From contig NC_134547.1 of the NCBI RefSeq assembly GCF_050624435.1, positions 27,886,419 through 27,950,418 of the forward strand: 64,000 nucleotides of DNA, read 5' to 3'. A program made the translations under genes and the position numbers. This stretch comes from Tenrec ecaudatus (taxonomy: Eukaryota; Chordata; Mammalia; Afrosoricida; Tenrecidae). Positions 1 through 12,319 of this stretch are shown in pieces (the first letter of the stretch is position 1; every line of letters starts with the position of its first letter). The notes beneath the pieces were generated by a model. That model made no database searches. It was given only the letters and a program-made list of their open reading frames with translations, and was not told where the DNA came from.

Positions 1-20
1 ATATTCTGCATGGTGTGTGC

Positions 21-61
<41 letters not shown>

Positions 62-153
62 GGACCCGAAATCAGAAGCCCTCTAGAAATTCTGCAAGGT
101 TTGAGTGTGTGTGTGTAAAAAGGACACGACCTCAGAAGCCCGCTAGATATTCG

Positions 154-208
<55 letters not shown>

Positions 209-224
209 TGACATGAATTCGTTA
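1..224. repeat. GT microsatellite with interspersed short unit
   Basis: Runs of GT are separated by three related copies of a short segment. The first two start gtaaaaaggac, continue through tcagaagcc and end near 'attctgcaag' or 'attcggcaag'. The third copy (from about 203) is cut short after gtaaaaatgacatg. The pattern is a compound minisatellite that grew together with its GT tracts. It directly abuts the first macrosatellite unit. The open frame across it is low-complexity and is not a gene. Confidence 0.9.
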
Positions 225-2630
225 CTGGCCACTGGTCACGTCTGCAGGAAGACAATGGTGTTGGTTGAAGGCTAGCAGTTGCCTGAATGTTGACCCAAAC
301 ATCTGAACAGGTTGGATCCAAGGTGCATGTAGTCTTGCTGCCTAACCCAGATGGAAATGCATCTCTCAAACACTCACTGCCACCGAGTTGATGGTGATTT
401 ATAGCGCCACCATTGGACAGGGTAGAACAGCCCTTGTGTATATTTTGGTGGCTGGAACACTTTTCTGGCCGTAGCAAAACACTTCTTTCTCCTGAGATAG
501 GGTCCAATGGTTACATATATTTGACCATTTGTTTAGCAGCCCCATTTTACAATTCCACCACCAGTCCTCCTAAATTGTGTTTTAATAGGGGGGAAAGTGG
601 CAATCCAGATGCTTCCACTCTTGGCAAAACTCTGTCTGTCACAGACCTATGCTCCATTGGTTTGCCAAGGCTTACAGTTTGGAAGTAACCTCAGGACTTT
701 CTCTGAGGTACCTCTGGATGGATTCAAATGGCCAGCCTTTTGCTTAGTAGCCAAGCCCCTTAGCGTTGAATAACCTATATGCCTGATTATTTTTTAATTG
801 ACTAACCACAAAGTGGATGATGTGGGGAGATTTATCAAGCCCATTTTTCAAACAAGGAAACTGAGGCACACTAAGTCACCGCTTGAGTTGGAAGAACGCT
901 CATGCAGAACTAGGAAGTTTGTTATCTAGGCAGTGAGCCCTCCTACTCAGTCACAATCACCGACTACTCAGAACAGTTTTGGAGACAGGAGAGACTGTAT
1001 GTAAAGACTCCACAAAGGATCAATGTTCAGGCTGGATTCTGGAGGGATCAATGTATTAAAGATACTTGCTTGTGATTGTGTCACTTTTATCCCTATCAGT
1101 TTTCTCAGGCCACCAAAACTCAGTCACAGGAGGATGGCAACGACAGTAACCAGACTGTGCTGTCTGAATACTACAGTAGGACACATAGACCATCTGAATA
1201 GACCCTTTGATTCTGTGCCCCTCTCCCTGCCATAGACAAAACTGCAGCCAGCACCAGACCTGAAACCTGCATATTAAGAGTTTTTCAAAAGTCTAGAAAG
1301 AGATGTCAATACCCTGAAAAACTAGCCTGCAGAAGAGAATACAAAGAATCAAAAGCATCAAGTAAAAAAAAGAATCTCAAGGTGAGTGGAATTCAGACAA
1401 CCGAGACCAATGATAACACTAGAGCTTCTCAGAGTGGTTCACGCTGGTTTATTGGTAGTCAGGTTCAAGTCACATTGGTTGAATCAGTGTCTCCACCCAA
1501 ATCCCTAGGCTTATGAAATTCCTAGTACCCTGTGACCTGCAGTCCCTGTAACCCAATAACCTGCTGATCCTACTTTATAGCCACCTTCTCATTCGTTGAG
1601 GCTTCTGATTCAAAGTGATTCTGCAGGACAGAGTAGGAAACCCCACCGGAATTTCCAAAGCTGCGGATATTTATGTGAGCAGCCAACTTCATCTTTGTCC
1701 TGTGGAGTTGTCTGGTGCTTTTCTAACACCAAACTTGCAGTTAGCGTCCAGATGTTAAACCCCTACACCAATTTTTTTCTGTTTGAGGTTTATAATCATC
1801 CACTGCTATTAAATCTATTCCAATATATAGTGATCAAGTGGACAGAGCAGAACTGATCGCTAGAGTTTCTGTTTACTGGAAAGCCTCACTTTGGTCCTGG
1901 TGGTTTCAAACCGCTGACCATGCGGGTAGCAGGCACAACACACTACACCCCCTGTGCTCCTCAGTGTGAGGTCCCAACAAAAAAACCACTGCTATCGATT
2001 CACTTCTGAGGTTAGTGGCCCTATGGATCAGAGTAGAGCTGTCTCTGTGGGTTCCTGAGATTGCAGATCTTTGTGGAAATAGAAAGCCTCTTTCTCCAGA
2101 GAAACATCTGGTGGTTTGAACTTTTGACCTTACAGTTAGCAGCCCGTCGTGTTATGCACTTACACAAATGTGTTGTGTGAGGACTCAAAACCAAACCAAA
2201 CTCACTAGCTTCGAGTCCATGTTGACTCCTACTGACCCTCTTGGATAGATTAGAACTGCTCCTGTGGGGTGTTGAAGCTGTAATTCAATGAGTATAGACA
2301 TCCTCAACCATCTCCCAGATGAAAACATATGGAGGAAAAATATTATCTAAGGGGGTTAATGGAAAGGTGACTAGAGTCTATCCCCTAAGGAGCAAGCCCT
2401 ACTGGCCATCGAGGCAATTCTCATAAAATTATTTCCTAGGTGGCAGCAGCAGCAAACTGGTTGCTGGAGACCTTCTATGTAATCTAGAGCCTGCATAGTG
2501 TCACAAAATTAACAGCTGAAAATGGAAAGCTTGAGTTACATTCCTTTCCCTTGGTTTCAATCCACATAGGACTAGTGAATCATGCTGCAGGAGTGAGGAA
2601 AGAACTATAGGTGAGGTGAGTGCAAGCTAA
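225..2630. repeat. Macrosatellite unit 1 (2406 bp)
   Basis: This is the first complete unit, adjoining the GT microsatellite. It has the same order of parts as unit 3, which is annotated in detail: AfroSINE-like segment near 375-585, a second near 620-770, MIR-like near 830-960, then four more SINE-like stretches between about 1595 and 2300. It is one of the more diverged copies, with many single-base and short indel differences from units 3 and 4. Confidence 0.9.
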
Positions 2631-5054
2631 CTGGCCACTGGTCACGTCTCCAGGAAGACAATAGTTTAGGTTTAAGCCTAGCAGTTGCCTGAACGTTGAC
2701 CCAAACATCTGAGCAGGGTGGATCCAGGTTGCATGTAGTCTTGCTGCCTAACCCAGGTGGAAGTGCATCTTTCAAATACTGACATCCATCGCGTTTAGGG
2801 TGACTAATAGTGCCACCATGGGTAAGGTAGAACTGCCCTTCTGTATGTTTTGGTGGCTGAAACACTTTTCTGGGAGTAGCAGCCCTCTTCTTTCTCCTGA
2901 GATAGGGGCCAATGGTTATATACTTTTGACCATTTGGTTATTAGCCCCATTTTACACACATTCCACCACGAGACTACCTGAATTGTGTTAAAATACGGGG
3001 AAAATGTGGCAATTTAGCTGCTCCCACTCTTGGCGAACCCCTGTCTGAAATAGAACTCTGTTCCATTGGTTTCCCAGGGCTGAGAGATTGGAATTTTTAC
3101 ACCAGGCCTTTCTTCTGAGGGACCTATGGATGAACTCAAATAGCCAGCCATTGCTTATAGCCAAGTCCCTTAACTTTAAAAAACCTATAGGCCAGATTAG
3201 TTATTTAATTGACTAACCACAAAGTGGATGATGTGGGGAGAATTATCAACCCCATTTTTCAAACAAGTAAACTGAGGCACATTAAGACACCGATTGAGTT
3301 GGTAGAGCACTCATGCAGAACTAGGAAGTTTAATATGAAGGCTGTGAGCGCTCCTACTCAGTAACAATCACCGACTAGTCAGAAGTGTCTAGGAGTCAGC
3401 AGAGACTGTATGTAAAGACCCCACAAAGGATCAATGTTCAGGCTGGTTTCTGTAGGGAACAATGTATTAAAGATACTTGCTTGTGTTTGCATCACTCTTA
3501 TCCCTATCATTCTTCTCAGGCAACCAAAACTCAGTCCCAAGCAGAGGAGCAACTACAGTAACCAGACTATTCTGTTTGACTTCGACAGTAGGACACATAC
3601 ACCATCTTAATTGACCCTTTGATTTTTCTGCCCCTCTCCCTCCCATAGAAAATATGCAGCCACCACCGGACCAGAAACTTGCAGTTTAAGAGTTGGTAAA
3701 AGTCTAGAAAGAGTTGTCAATACCCTGAAAAATTAGCCTGAAGAAGAGAAGACACAGAATCAAAAGCTACAAGTGAAAAACAAAAAAGAAATTCCAGGTG
3801 AGTGGAATTCAGACAACCGAGACCAATGAAAACACAAGAGCTTCTCAGAGTGGTTCACGCTGGTTTAGAGGTAGCCAGGTGCAAGTCACATTGGCCAAAT
3901 TCAGTGTCTCTACCCAAATCCCAAAGTTTCTGAAATTCCTAGAACTCTGTGTCCCGCAGTTCCTATTACAAAATAACCCTGAAGATTCTACTTTATAGCC
4001 ACTCTCTCGTTCGTTGAGACTTCTGATTCAGAGTGACTCTGCAGGACATAGTAGGAAACCCCACCGGGATTTGCAAGGCTGTGGATCTTTATGTGAGCAG
4101 CCAGCTTCATCTTTGTCCTGGGGAGTTGTCTGGTGCTTTTCTCACACAAAACTTGCAGTTAGCATCCAGAAGTTAAACCTCTGCACCAATAGAGGGTTTC
4201 TTTTTAAGGTTTATAATCATCCACTGCTACTTAATCTATTCTGATATATAGTGATCAAGTGGACAGAGCAGAACTGATCCCTAGATTTTCTGTTTAGTGG
4301 AAAGCCTCTTTTTTGGTCTTGGTTGTTTAAACTGCTGACCATGCAGTTACCAGGCACAACACACTACACCCCATGTGCTACTCAGTGTGAGGTCCCAAGA
4401 AAAAATCACTACTATAGATTCAATTCTGAGTTAGTGTCCCTATGGACCACAGTAGAGCTGTCTCTGTGGGTCTCTGAGTTTGCAGATCTTTGTGGAAATA
4501 GAAAGCCTCCTCTTTCCCCAGAGAAGCATCTGGTGGTTCGAACTGTTGACCTTAGAGTTTGCAGCCCGTCGTCATATCCACTTAGACAAGTGCGTTGTGT
4601 GAGGACTCAAAACCAAACCAAACTCACTACTTCGAGTCCATGTTGCCTCCTAGTGAACGTCTTGGATAGAGTAGAACTGCTCCTGTGGGGTGCTGAGGCT
4701 GTAACTCAATGAGTGTAGACATCCTCAACCATCTCCCAGGTGAAGCTTTGTGGAGGAAAAATATTATCTATGGGGGTTAATTGAAGGGTGACTAGAGTCT
4801 TTCCCCTGAGGAGCAAGCCATTCGGGCCATCAAGGCAATTCTCATAAAATTCTTTCCTAGGTGGCAACAGCAGCAGCAACCTGGTTCATGGAGACCTTCT
4901 ATGTAATCTAGAGCCTGCATAGTGTCACAGAATTAACAGCTGAAAATTGAAAGCTTGAATTACATTCCTTTCCCTTGTTTTCAATCCACATGGGAATGGT
5001 GAATCATGCTGCAGGAGTGAGGAAAGAACTATAGGTGAGGTGAGAGCTAGCTAG
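2631..5054. repeat. Macrosatellite unit 2 (2424 bp)
   Basis: The first 1.3 kb is diverged from its neighbours. From about 3940 onward it is almost identical to units 3 and 4; scattered differences include gcgttgtg here versus gcattgtg in unit 3. The similarity change inside the unit marks where the recent amplification or gene-conversion tract begins. Confidence 0.9.
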
Positions 5055-5201
5055 CTGGCCACTGGTCACGTCTGCAGGAAGACAATGGTGTTGGTTTAAG
5101 CCTAGCAGTTACCTGAATGTTGACCCAAACATCTGAGCAGGGTGGATCCAGGTTGCGTGTAGTCTTGCTACCTAACCTAGATGGAAGTGCATGTCTCAAA
5201 C

Positions 5202-5412
5202 ACTCACTGCCACCGAGTTGAGGGTGATTTATAGTGCCACCATGGGACAGGGTAGAACTGCCCTTGTGTATGTTTTGGTGGCTGGAACACTTTTCTGGCC
5301 GTAGCAGACCTCTTCTTTCTACTGAGATAGGCTCCAATTGTTACAAATTTTTTACCATTTCGTTAGCAGCCCCATTTTACAACAATTCCACGACCAGGCC
5401 TCCTGAATTGTA
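5202..5412 (-). mobile_element. AfroSINE-like fragment a in macrosatellite unit 3
   Basis: The stretch starts with actcactgccaccgagttga, passes through gggacagggtagaactgccc and ends near gaccaggcctcctgaattg. This matches, in reverse orientation, the body and tRNA-like head of afrotherian tRNA-derived SINEs. It is heavily mutated. Equivalent segments sit at the same place in every unit, for example about 375-585 and 10025-10240. Confidence 0.75.
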
Positions 5413-5449
5413 TTAAAATAGGGGGGGAAGTGGCAATATAGCTGCTCCC

Positions 5450-5612
5450 ACTCTTGGCGACACTCTGTCTGTCATAGAACTCTGCTCCATTGGTTTCCCA
5501 GGGCTGAGAATTTGGAACTAACACCAGGCCTTTCTTCTGAGGGACCTCAGTATGGATACAAAAATCCAAACTTTTGCTTAGTAGGAAATCCCCTTAACTT
5601 TAAATAACCCAT
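5450..5612 (-). mobile_element. AfroSINE-like fragment f in macrosatellite unit 3
   Basis: The wording ggtttcccagggctgagaat, ggcctttcttctgagggacc and tttgcttagtagg follows the order of a reverse-oriented AfroSINE body and head. In other units the equivalent reads 'ggatggattcaaatagccag', close to the SINE B-box region. The copy is decayed. Confidence 0.65.
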
Positions 5613-5649
5613 AGGCCTAATTATTTTTTAATTGACTAACCACAAAGTC

Positions 5650-5800
5650 GATGATGGGGGAGAATTATCAACCCCCTTTTTCAAACAAGGAAACTGGGCA
5701 CACTAAGACACCGCTTGAGTTGGGAGAGAGCTCATGCAGAACTAGGAAGTTTCTTATCTAGGCAGTGAGCCCTCATACTCAGTCACAATCACCAACAACT
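5650..5800 (+). mobile_element. MIR-like fragment in macrosatellite unit 3
   Basis: The segment 'ccccctttttcaaacaagg' followed by aaactgggcacactaagac and, further on, 'catgcagaactaggaag' resembles the core and 3' part of the ancient mammalian MIR SINE (gaggaaactgaggca followed by a gcagagct-like stretch). Other units keep 'gaaactgaggcacactaag' more exactly. It shows that the composite unit contains at least one pre-existing old SINE. Confidence 0.65.
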
Positions 5801-6429
5801 CAGAACTGTTTTGGAGTCAGAAGAGACTGCATGTAAAGACTCCACAAAGGATCAATGTTCAGGCTGGATTCTGGAGGGATCACTGTATTAAAGATACCTG
5901 CTTGTGATTGTATCACTTTTATCCCTATCATTCTTCTCATGCAACCAAAACTCAGTGTCAGGCAGATGGCAACGACAGTAAACATACTGTACTGTCTGAC
6001 TTCTACAGTAGGACACATAGACCATCTGAATTGACCCTTTGAATCTGTGCCCCTCTCCTCCCATACACAAAACTGCAGCCAGCACCAGACATGAAACCTG
6101 CATATTAAGAGTTTGTCTAAAGTCTTGAAAGAGCTGTCAACACCCTGAAAACTAGCCTACAGAATAGAAGACACAGAATCGAAAGCTACAAGTGGAACAA
6201 AATAGAAGATCCAGGTGAGTGGAATTCAGGCAACCAAGATCAATGAAAACACTAGAGCTTCTCAGAGTGGTTCACGCTGGTTCAGTGGTAGCCAGGTGCA
6301 AGTCACATTGGCCTGAATCAGTCTCGCCACCCAAATCCCAAGGTTTCTGAAATTCCTAGTACTCTGTGTCCCGCAGTCCCTATTACCAAATAACCCTGAA
6401 GATTCTACTTTATAGCCACTCTCTCGTTC

Positions 6430-6610
6430 GTTGAGACTTCTGATTCAGAGTGACTCTGCAGGACATAGTAGGAAACCCCACCGGGATTTGCAAGGCTGTG
6501 GATCTTTATGTGAGCAGCCAGCTTCATCTTTGTCCTGGGGAGTTGTCTGGTGCTTTTCTCACACAAAACTTGCAGTTAGCATCCAGATGTTAAACCTCTG
6601 CACCAATAGA
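6430..6610 (-). mobile_element. AfroSINE-like fragment b in macrosatellite unit 3
   Basis: It runs from gattcagagtgactctgcag through ctgtggatctttatgtgagc and gcagccagcttcatctttgt to cttgcagttagcatccag. The order and wording match a reverse-oriented AfroSINE. Identical or near-identical segments occur at 4013 and 8847. Confidence 0.8.
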
Positions 6611-6664
6611 GGGTTTCTTTTTAAGGTTTATAATCATCCACTGCTACTTAATCTATTCTGATAT

Positions 6665-6802
6665 ATAGTGATCAAGTGGACAGAGCAGAACTGATCCCTA
6701 GATTTTCTGTTTAGTGGAAAGCCTCTTTTTTGGTCTTGGTTGTTTAAACTGCTGACCATGCAGTTACCAGGCACAACACACTACACCCCATGTGCTACTC
6801 AG
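6665..6802 (-). mobile_element. AfroSINE-like fragment c in macrosatellite unit 3
   Basis: It includes gtggacagagcagaactgat, gtggaaagcctc and ctgctgaccatgcagttacc followed by gcacaacacactacacccc. This is the reverse-oriented SINE layout, with the head on the right. The 129-codon open frame beginning at 6740, repeated in units 2 and 4, lies over fragments c to e and is a by-product of them. Confidence 0.75.
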
Positions 6803-6830
6803 TGCGAGGTCCCAAGAAAAAATCACTACT

Positions 6831-7010
6831 ATAGATTCAATTCTGAGTTAGTGTCCCTATGGACCACAGTAGAGCTGTCTCTGTGGGTCTCTGAGTTTGC
6901 AGATCTTTGTGGAAATAGAAAGCCTCCTCTTTCCCCAGAGAAGCATCTGGTGGTTCGAACTGTTGACCTTAGAGTTTGCAGCCCGTCGTCATATCCACTT
7001 AGACAAGTGC
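6831..7010 (-). mobile_element. AfroSINE-like fragment d in macrosatellite unit 3
   Basis: The clearest SINE in the unit. It contains tttgtggaaatagaaagcct, cagagaagcatctggtggtt followed by cgaactgttgacctta, and gcagcccgtcg. In reverse complement these are the tRNA-like B box (a ggttcgaa-type core) and the A-box side of an AfroSINE. Confidence 0.8.
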
Positions 7011-7025
7011 ATTGTGTGAGGACTC

Positions 7026-7124
7026 AAAACCAAACCAAACTCACTACTTCGAGTCCATGTTGCCTCCTAGTGAACGTCTTGGATAGAGTAGAACTGCTCC
7101 TGTGGGGTGCTGAGGCTGTAACTC
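7026..7124 (-). mobile_element. AfroSINE-like fragment e in macrosatellite unit 3 (3' part only)
   Basis: It starts aaaccaaaccaaactcacta, then tcgagtccatgttgcctcc and gatagagtagaactgctcct. This is the reverse-oriented 3' tail and body of an AfroSINE, truncated before the tRNA-like head. It directly follows fragment d. Confidence 0.75.
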
Positions 7125-7471
7125 AATGAGTGTAGACATCCTCAACCATCTCCCAGGTGAAGCTTTGTGGAGGAAAAATATTATCTATGGGGGTTAATTG
7201 AAGGGTGACTAGAGTCTTTCCCCTGAGGAGCAAGCCATTCGGGCCATCGAGGCAATTCTCATAAAATTCTTTCCTAGGTGGCAACAGCAGCAGCAACCTA
7301 GTTCATGGAGACATTCTACGTAATCTAGATCCTTCATAGTGTCACAGAATTAACAGCTGAAAATTGAAAGCTTGAATTACATTCCTTTCCCTTGTTTTCA
7401 ATCCACATGGGAATGGTGAATCATGCTGCAGGAGTGAGGAAAGAACTATAGGTGAGGTGAGAGCTAGCTAG

Positions 7472-9888
7472 CTGGCCACTGGTCACGTCTGCAGGAAGAC
7501 AATGATGTTGGTTTAAGCCTAGCAGTTACCTGAATGTTGACCCAAACATCTGAGCAGGGTGGATCCAGGTTGCGTGTAGTCTTGCTGCCTAGCCCAGATG
7601 GAAGTGCATGTCTCAAACACTCACTGTCACCGAGTTGAGGGTGATTTATAGTGCCACCATGGGACAGGGTAGAACTGCCCTTGTGTATGTTTTGGTGGCT
7701 GGAACACTTTTCTGGCCGTAGCAGACCTCTTCTTTCTACTGAGATAGGCTCCAATTGTTACAAATTTTTTACCATTTCGTTAGCAGCCCCATTTTACAAC
7801 AATTCCACGACCAGGCCTCCTGAATTGTATTAAAATAGGGGGGGAAGTGGCAATATAGCTGCTCCCACTCTTGGCGACACTCTGTCTGTCATAGAACTCT
7901 GCTCCATTGGTTTCCCAGGGCTGAGAATTTGGAACTAACACCAGGCCTTTCTTCTGAGGGACCTCAGTATGGATACAAAAATCCAAACTTTTGCTTAGTA
8001 GGAAATCCCCTTAACTTTAAATAACCCATAGGCCTAATTATTTTTTAATTGACTAACCACAAAGTCGATGATGGGGGAGAATTATCAACCCCCTTTTTCA
8101 AACAAGGAAACTGGGCACACTAAGACACCGCTTGAGTTGGGAGAGAGCTCATGCAGAACTAGGAAGTTTCTTATCTAGGCAGTGAGCCCTCATACTCAGT
8201 CACAATCACCAACAACTCAGAACTGTTTTGGAGTCAGAAGAGACTGCATGTAAAGACTCCACAAAGGATCAATGTTCAGGCTGGATTCTGGAGGGATCAC
8301 TGTATTAAAGATACCTGCTTGTGATTGTATCACTTTTATCCCTATCATTCTTCTCATGCAACCAAAACTCAGTGTCAGGCAGATGGCAACGACAGTAAAC
8401 ATACTGTACTGTCTGACTTCTACAGTAGGACACATAGACCATCTGAATTGACCCTTTGAATCTGTGCCCCTCTCCTCCCATACACAAAACTGCAGCCAGC
8501 ACCAGACATGAAACCTGCATATTAAGAGTTTGTCTAAAGTCTTGAAAGAGCTGTCAACACCCTGAAAACTAGCCTACAGAATAGAAGACACAGAATCGAA
8601 AGCTACAAGTGGAACAAAATAGAAGATCCAGGTGAGTGGAATTCAGGCAACCAAGATCAATGAAAACACTAGAGCTTCTCAGAGTGGTTCACGCTGGTTC
8701 AGTGGTAGCCAGGTGCAAGTCACATTGGCCTGAATCAGTCTCGCCACCCAAATCCCAAGGTTTCTGAAATTCCTAGTACTCTGTGTCCCGCAGTCCCTAT
8801 TACCAAATAACCCTGAAGATTCTACTTTATAGCCACTCTCTCGTTCGTTGAGACTTCTGATTCAGAGTGACTCTGCAGGACATAGTAGGAAACCCCACCG
8901 GGATTTGCAAGGCTGTGGATCTTTATGTGAGCAGCCAGCTTCATCTTTGTCCTGGGGAGTTGTCTGGTGCTTTTCTCACACAAAACTTGCAGTTAGCATC
9001 CAGATGTTAAACCTCTGCACCAATAGAGGGTTTCTTTTTAAGGTTTATAATCATCCACTGCTACTTAATCTATTCTGATATATAGTGATCAAGTGGACAG
9101 AGCAGAACTGATCCCTAGATTTTCTGTTTAGTGGAAAGCCTCTTTTTTGGTCTTGGTTGTTTAAACTGCTGACCATGCAGTTACCAGGCACAACACACTA
9201 CACCCCATGTGCTACTCAGTGCGAGGTCCCAAGAAAAAATCACTACTATAGATTCAATTCTGAGTTAGTGTCCCTATGGACCACAGTAGAGCTGTCTCTG
9301 TGGGTCTCTGAGTTTGCAGATCTTTGTGGAAATAGAAAGCCTCCTCTTTCCCCAGAGAAGCATCTGGTGGTTCGAACTGTTGACCTTAGAGTTTGCAGCC
9401 CGTCGTCATATCCACTTAGACAAGTGCATTGTGTGAGGACTCAAAACCAAACCAAACTCACTACTTCGAGTCCATGTTGCCTCCTAGTGAACGTCTTGGA
9501 TAGAGTAGAACTGCTCCTGTGGGGTGCTGAGGCTGTAACTCAATGAGTGTAGACATCCTCAACCATCTCCCAGGTGAAGCTTTGTGGAGGAAAAATATTA
9601 TCTATGGGGGTTAATTGAAGGGTGACTAGAGTCTTTCCCCTGAGGAGCAAGCCATTCGGGCCATCGAGGCAATTCTCATAAAATTCTTTCCTAGGTGGCA
9701 ACAGCAGCAGCAACCTAGTTCATGGAGACATTCTACGTAATCTAGATCCTTCATAGTGTCACAGAATTAACAGCTGAAAATTGAAAGCTTGAATTACATT
9801 CCTTTCCCTTGTTTTCAATCCACATGGGAATGGTGAATCATGCTGCAGGAGTGAGGAAAGAACTATAGGTGAGGTGAGAGCTAGCTAG
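7472..9888. repeat. Macrosatellite unit 4 (2417 bp)
   Basis: It aligns with unit 3 at a constant 2417-base offset, and long stretches appear identical by eye. Its final part matches the beginning of unit 5 in phase. The near-identity points to recent duplication or ongoing homogenisation. Confidence 0.92.
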
Positions 9889-12319
9889 CTGGCCACTGGT
9901 CACGTCTGCAGGAAGACAATGATGTTGGTTTAAGCCTAGCAGTTACCTGAATGTTGACCCAAACATCTGAGCAGGGTGGATCCAGGTTGCGTGTAGTCTT
10001 GCTGCCTAGCCCAGATGGAAGTGCATGTCTCAAACACTCACTGTCACCGAGTTGAGGGTGATTTATAGTGCCACCATGGGACAGGGTAGAACTGCCCTTG
10101 TGTATGTTTTGGTGGCTGGAACACTTTTCTGGCCGTAGCAGACCTCTTCTTTCTCCTGAGATAGGGGGCAATTGTTACATATTTTTGACAATTTAGTTAG
10201 CAGCCCCAATTTAAAACAATTCCACCACATGTCCTCCTGAATTGTGTTAAAATAGGGGGGGGAGTGGCAATCTAGCTGCTCCCTCTCTTGGTGACACGCT
10301 GTCTGTCATAGAACTCTGCTTGTATGGTTTCCCAGGGCTGAGAGTTTGGAAGTAACTCCAGGCCTTTCTTCTGAGGGACCTCTGGATGGATTCAAATAGC
10401 CAGCCTTTTGATTAGTAGCCAAGCCCTTTAACTTTAAGTAACCTATAGGCCTGATTAGTTTTTAATTGACTAACCACAAAGTCGATGATGTGGGGAGAAT
10501 TATCAACCCCATTTTTCAAACCTGGAAACTGAGGCACACTAAGACACCGCTTGAGTTGGAAGAGCGCTCATGCAGAACTAGGGAGTTTGTAATCTAGGCA
10601 GTGAGCCTTCCTACTCAATCACAATCACTGACTACTCAGAACTGTTTTGGAATCAGGAGAGACTGTATGTAAAGACTCCACAAAGGAACAATGTTCAGGC
10701 TGGATTCTGGAGGAATCAATGTATTAAAGGTACCTGCTTGTGTTTACATCATTTTTATCCCTATCATTCTTCTCATGCAACCAAAACTCAGTCCCAGGCA
10801 GATGGCAATGACAGTAATCAGACTGTTCTGTCTGACTTCTACAGTAGGCCACATAGACCATCTGAATAGACCATTTGAAGCTGTGCCCCTCTCCCTCCCA
10901 TAGACAAAACTGTAGCCAGCACCAGGCCCGAAACCTGCAGATTAAGAGTTTGTCAAAAGTCTAGAAAGAGCTGCCGATCACCTGAAGAACTAGCCTGCAG
11001 AAGAGAAGACACAGAATCTAAAGCTACAATTGAAAAAAAAAAAAAAAAAAAAAGAAGCTCCAGTTGAGTGGAATTCAGACAACTGAGATCAATGAAAACA
11101 CTAGAACTTCTCAGAGTGGTGCACGCTGGTTTAGTGGTAGCCGGTACAAATCACATTGGCCTGAATCAGTGTCTCCACCCAAATCCGTAGGCTTCTGAAA
11201 TTCCTAGTACCCTGTGTCCTGCAGTCCCTATTACCCAATAACCCTGCTGATTCTACTTTACAGCCACTTTCTCCTTCTTTGAGACCTCTGATTCAGGGTG
11301 ACTCTGCAGGACAGAGTAGGAAACCCCACCGGTATTTCCAAAGCTGCGGATCTTTATGTGAGCAGCCAGCTTCATCTTTGTCCTGGGGAGTTGTCTGGTG
11401 CTTTTCTCACACTAAACTTGCAGTTAGCATCCAGATGTTAAGCCCCTGCAACAATAGGTTTTCTTTTTGAGGTTAATAATCATCCCCTACTATTAAATCT
11501 ATTCCGATATATAGAGATCAAATGGACAGAGCAGAACTAATCCCTAGATTTTCTGTTTAGTGGAAAGCCTCGTTTTGGTCCAGGTGGTTTCAAACGGCTG
11601 ATCATGTAGTTAGCAGGCACAACACACTAAACCCCTGTGCTCCTCAGTGTGAGGTCCCAACAAAAAAAAATCACTGCTATCGATTCAGTTCTGAGTTAGT
11701 GACCCTATGAATCACAGTAGAGCTGTCTCTGTGTGTTTCTGAGATTGCAGATCTTTGTGGAAATAGAAAGCCTCCTCTTTCCCCAGAGAAGCATCTGGTG
11801 GTTGGAACTGTTGACCTTACAGTTAGCAGCCCGTCGTGTTATCCACTTACACAAGTGTGTTGTGTGAGGACTCAAAACCAAAGAAAACTCACTACCTTCG
11901 AGTCCATGTTGCCTGCTAGTGACCCGCTTGGATATAGTAGAAGTGCTCCTATGCGGTGCTGGGGCTGTAACTCAATGAGTGTAGACCTCCTCAACCATCT
12001 CCCAGGTGAAGACTTGTGGAGGAAAACTATTATCTAAGGGGGTTAATGGAAGGGTAACTAGAGATTGTCCCCTGAGGAGCAAGCCCTACTGGCCATTGAG
12101 GCAATTCTCATAAAATTCTTTCCTAGGTGGCAACAGTAGCAGCAACCTGGTTCATGGAGACCTTCTATTAATCTATAGCCTGCATTGTGTCACAGAATTC
12201 ACCGATGGAAATGGAAAGCTTGAGTTACATTCCTTTTCTTTGGTTGCAATCCACATGGGAATAGTGAACCATGCTGCAGGTGTGAGCAAAGAACTATAGG
12301 TGAGGTGAGAGCTAGCTAC
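9889..12319. repeat. Macrosatellite unit 5 (2431 bp)
   Basis: The first roughly 260 bases follow the unit 3/4 type, then the sequence changes to a second subtype at about 10155. An A homopolymer of 21 bases lies at 11033-11053. The stretch from about 10515 belongs to the tract duplicated into unit 6. Confidence 0.9.

Larger units (their letters stand above)
5055..7471. repeat. Macrosatellite unit 3 (2417 bp), used as the reference unit
   Basis: Its parts are listed as separate entries: AfroSINE-like fragments a to f and a MIR-like fragment. Unit 4 matches it at an exact 2417-base offset, with very few differences seen. The remaining parts are about 5810-6420 and 7125-7471. They are conserved between all units but match no family I recognise. 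Confidence 0.92.

Noticed and set aside
10-216. Val-Cys repeat protein
   Set aside because: Direct translation of a GT microsatellite.
4323-9546. A 129-codon frame repeated three times (4323, 6740, 9157), which looks like a conserved gene family
   Set aside because: It lies over SINE-derived sequence inside tandem units. Copies are identical because the units are, not because of selection. No domain is recognisable.
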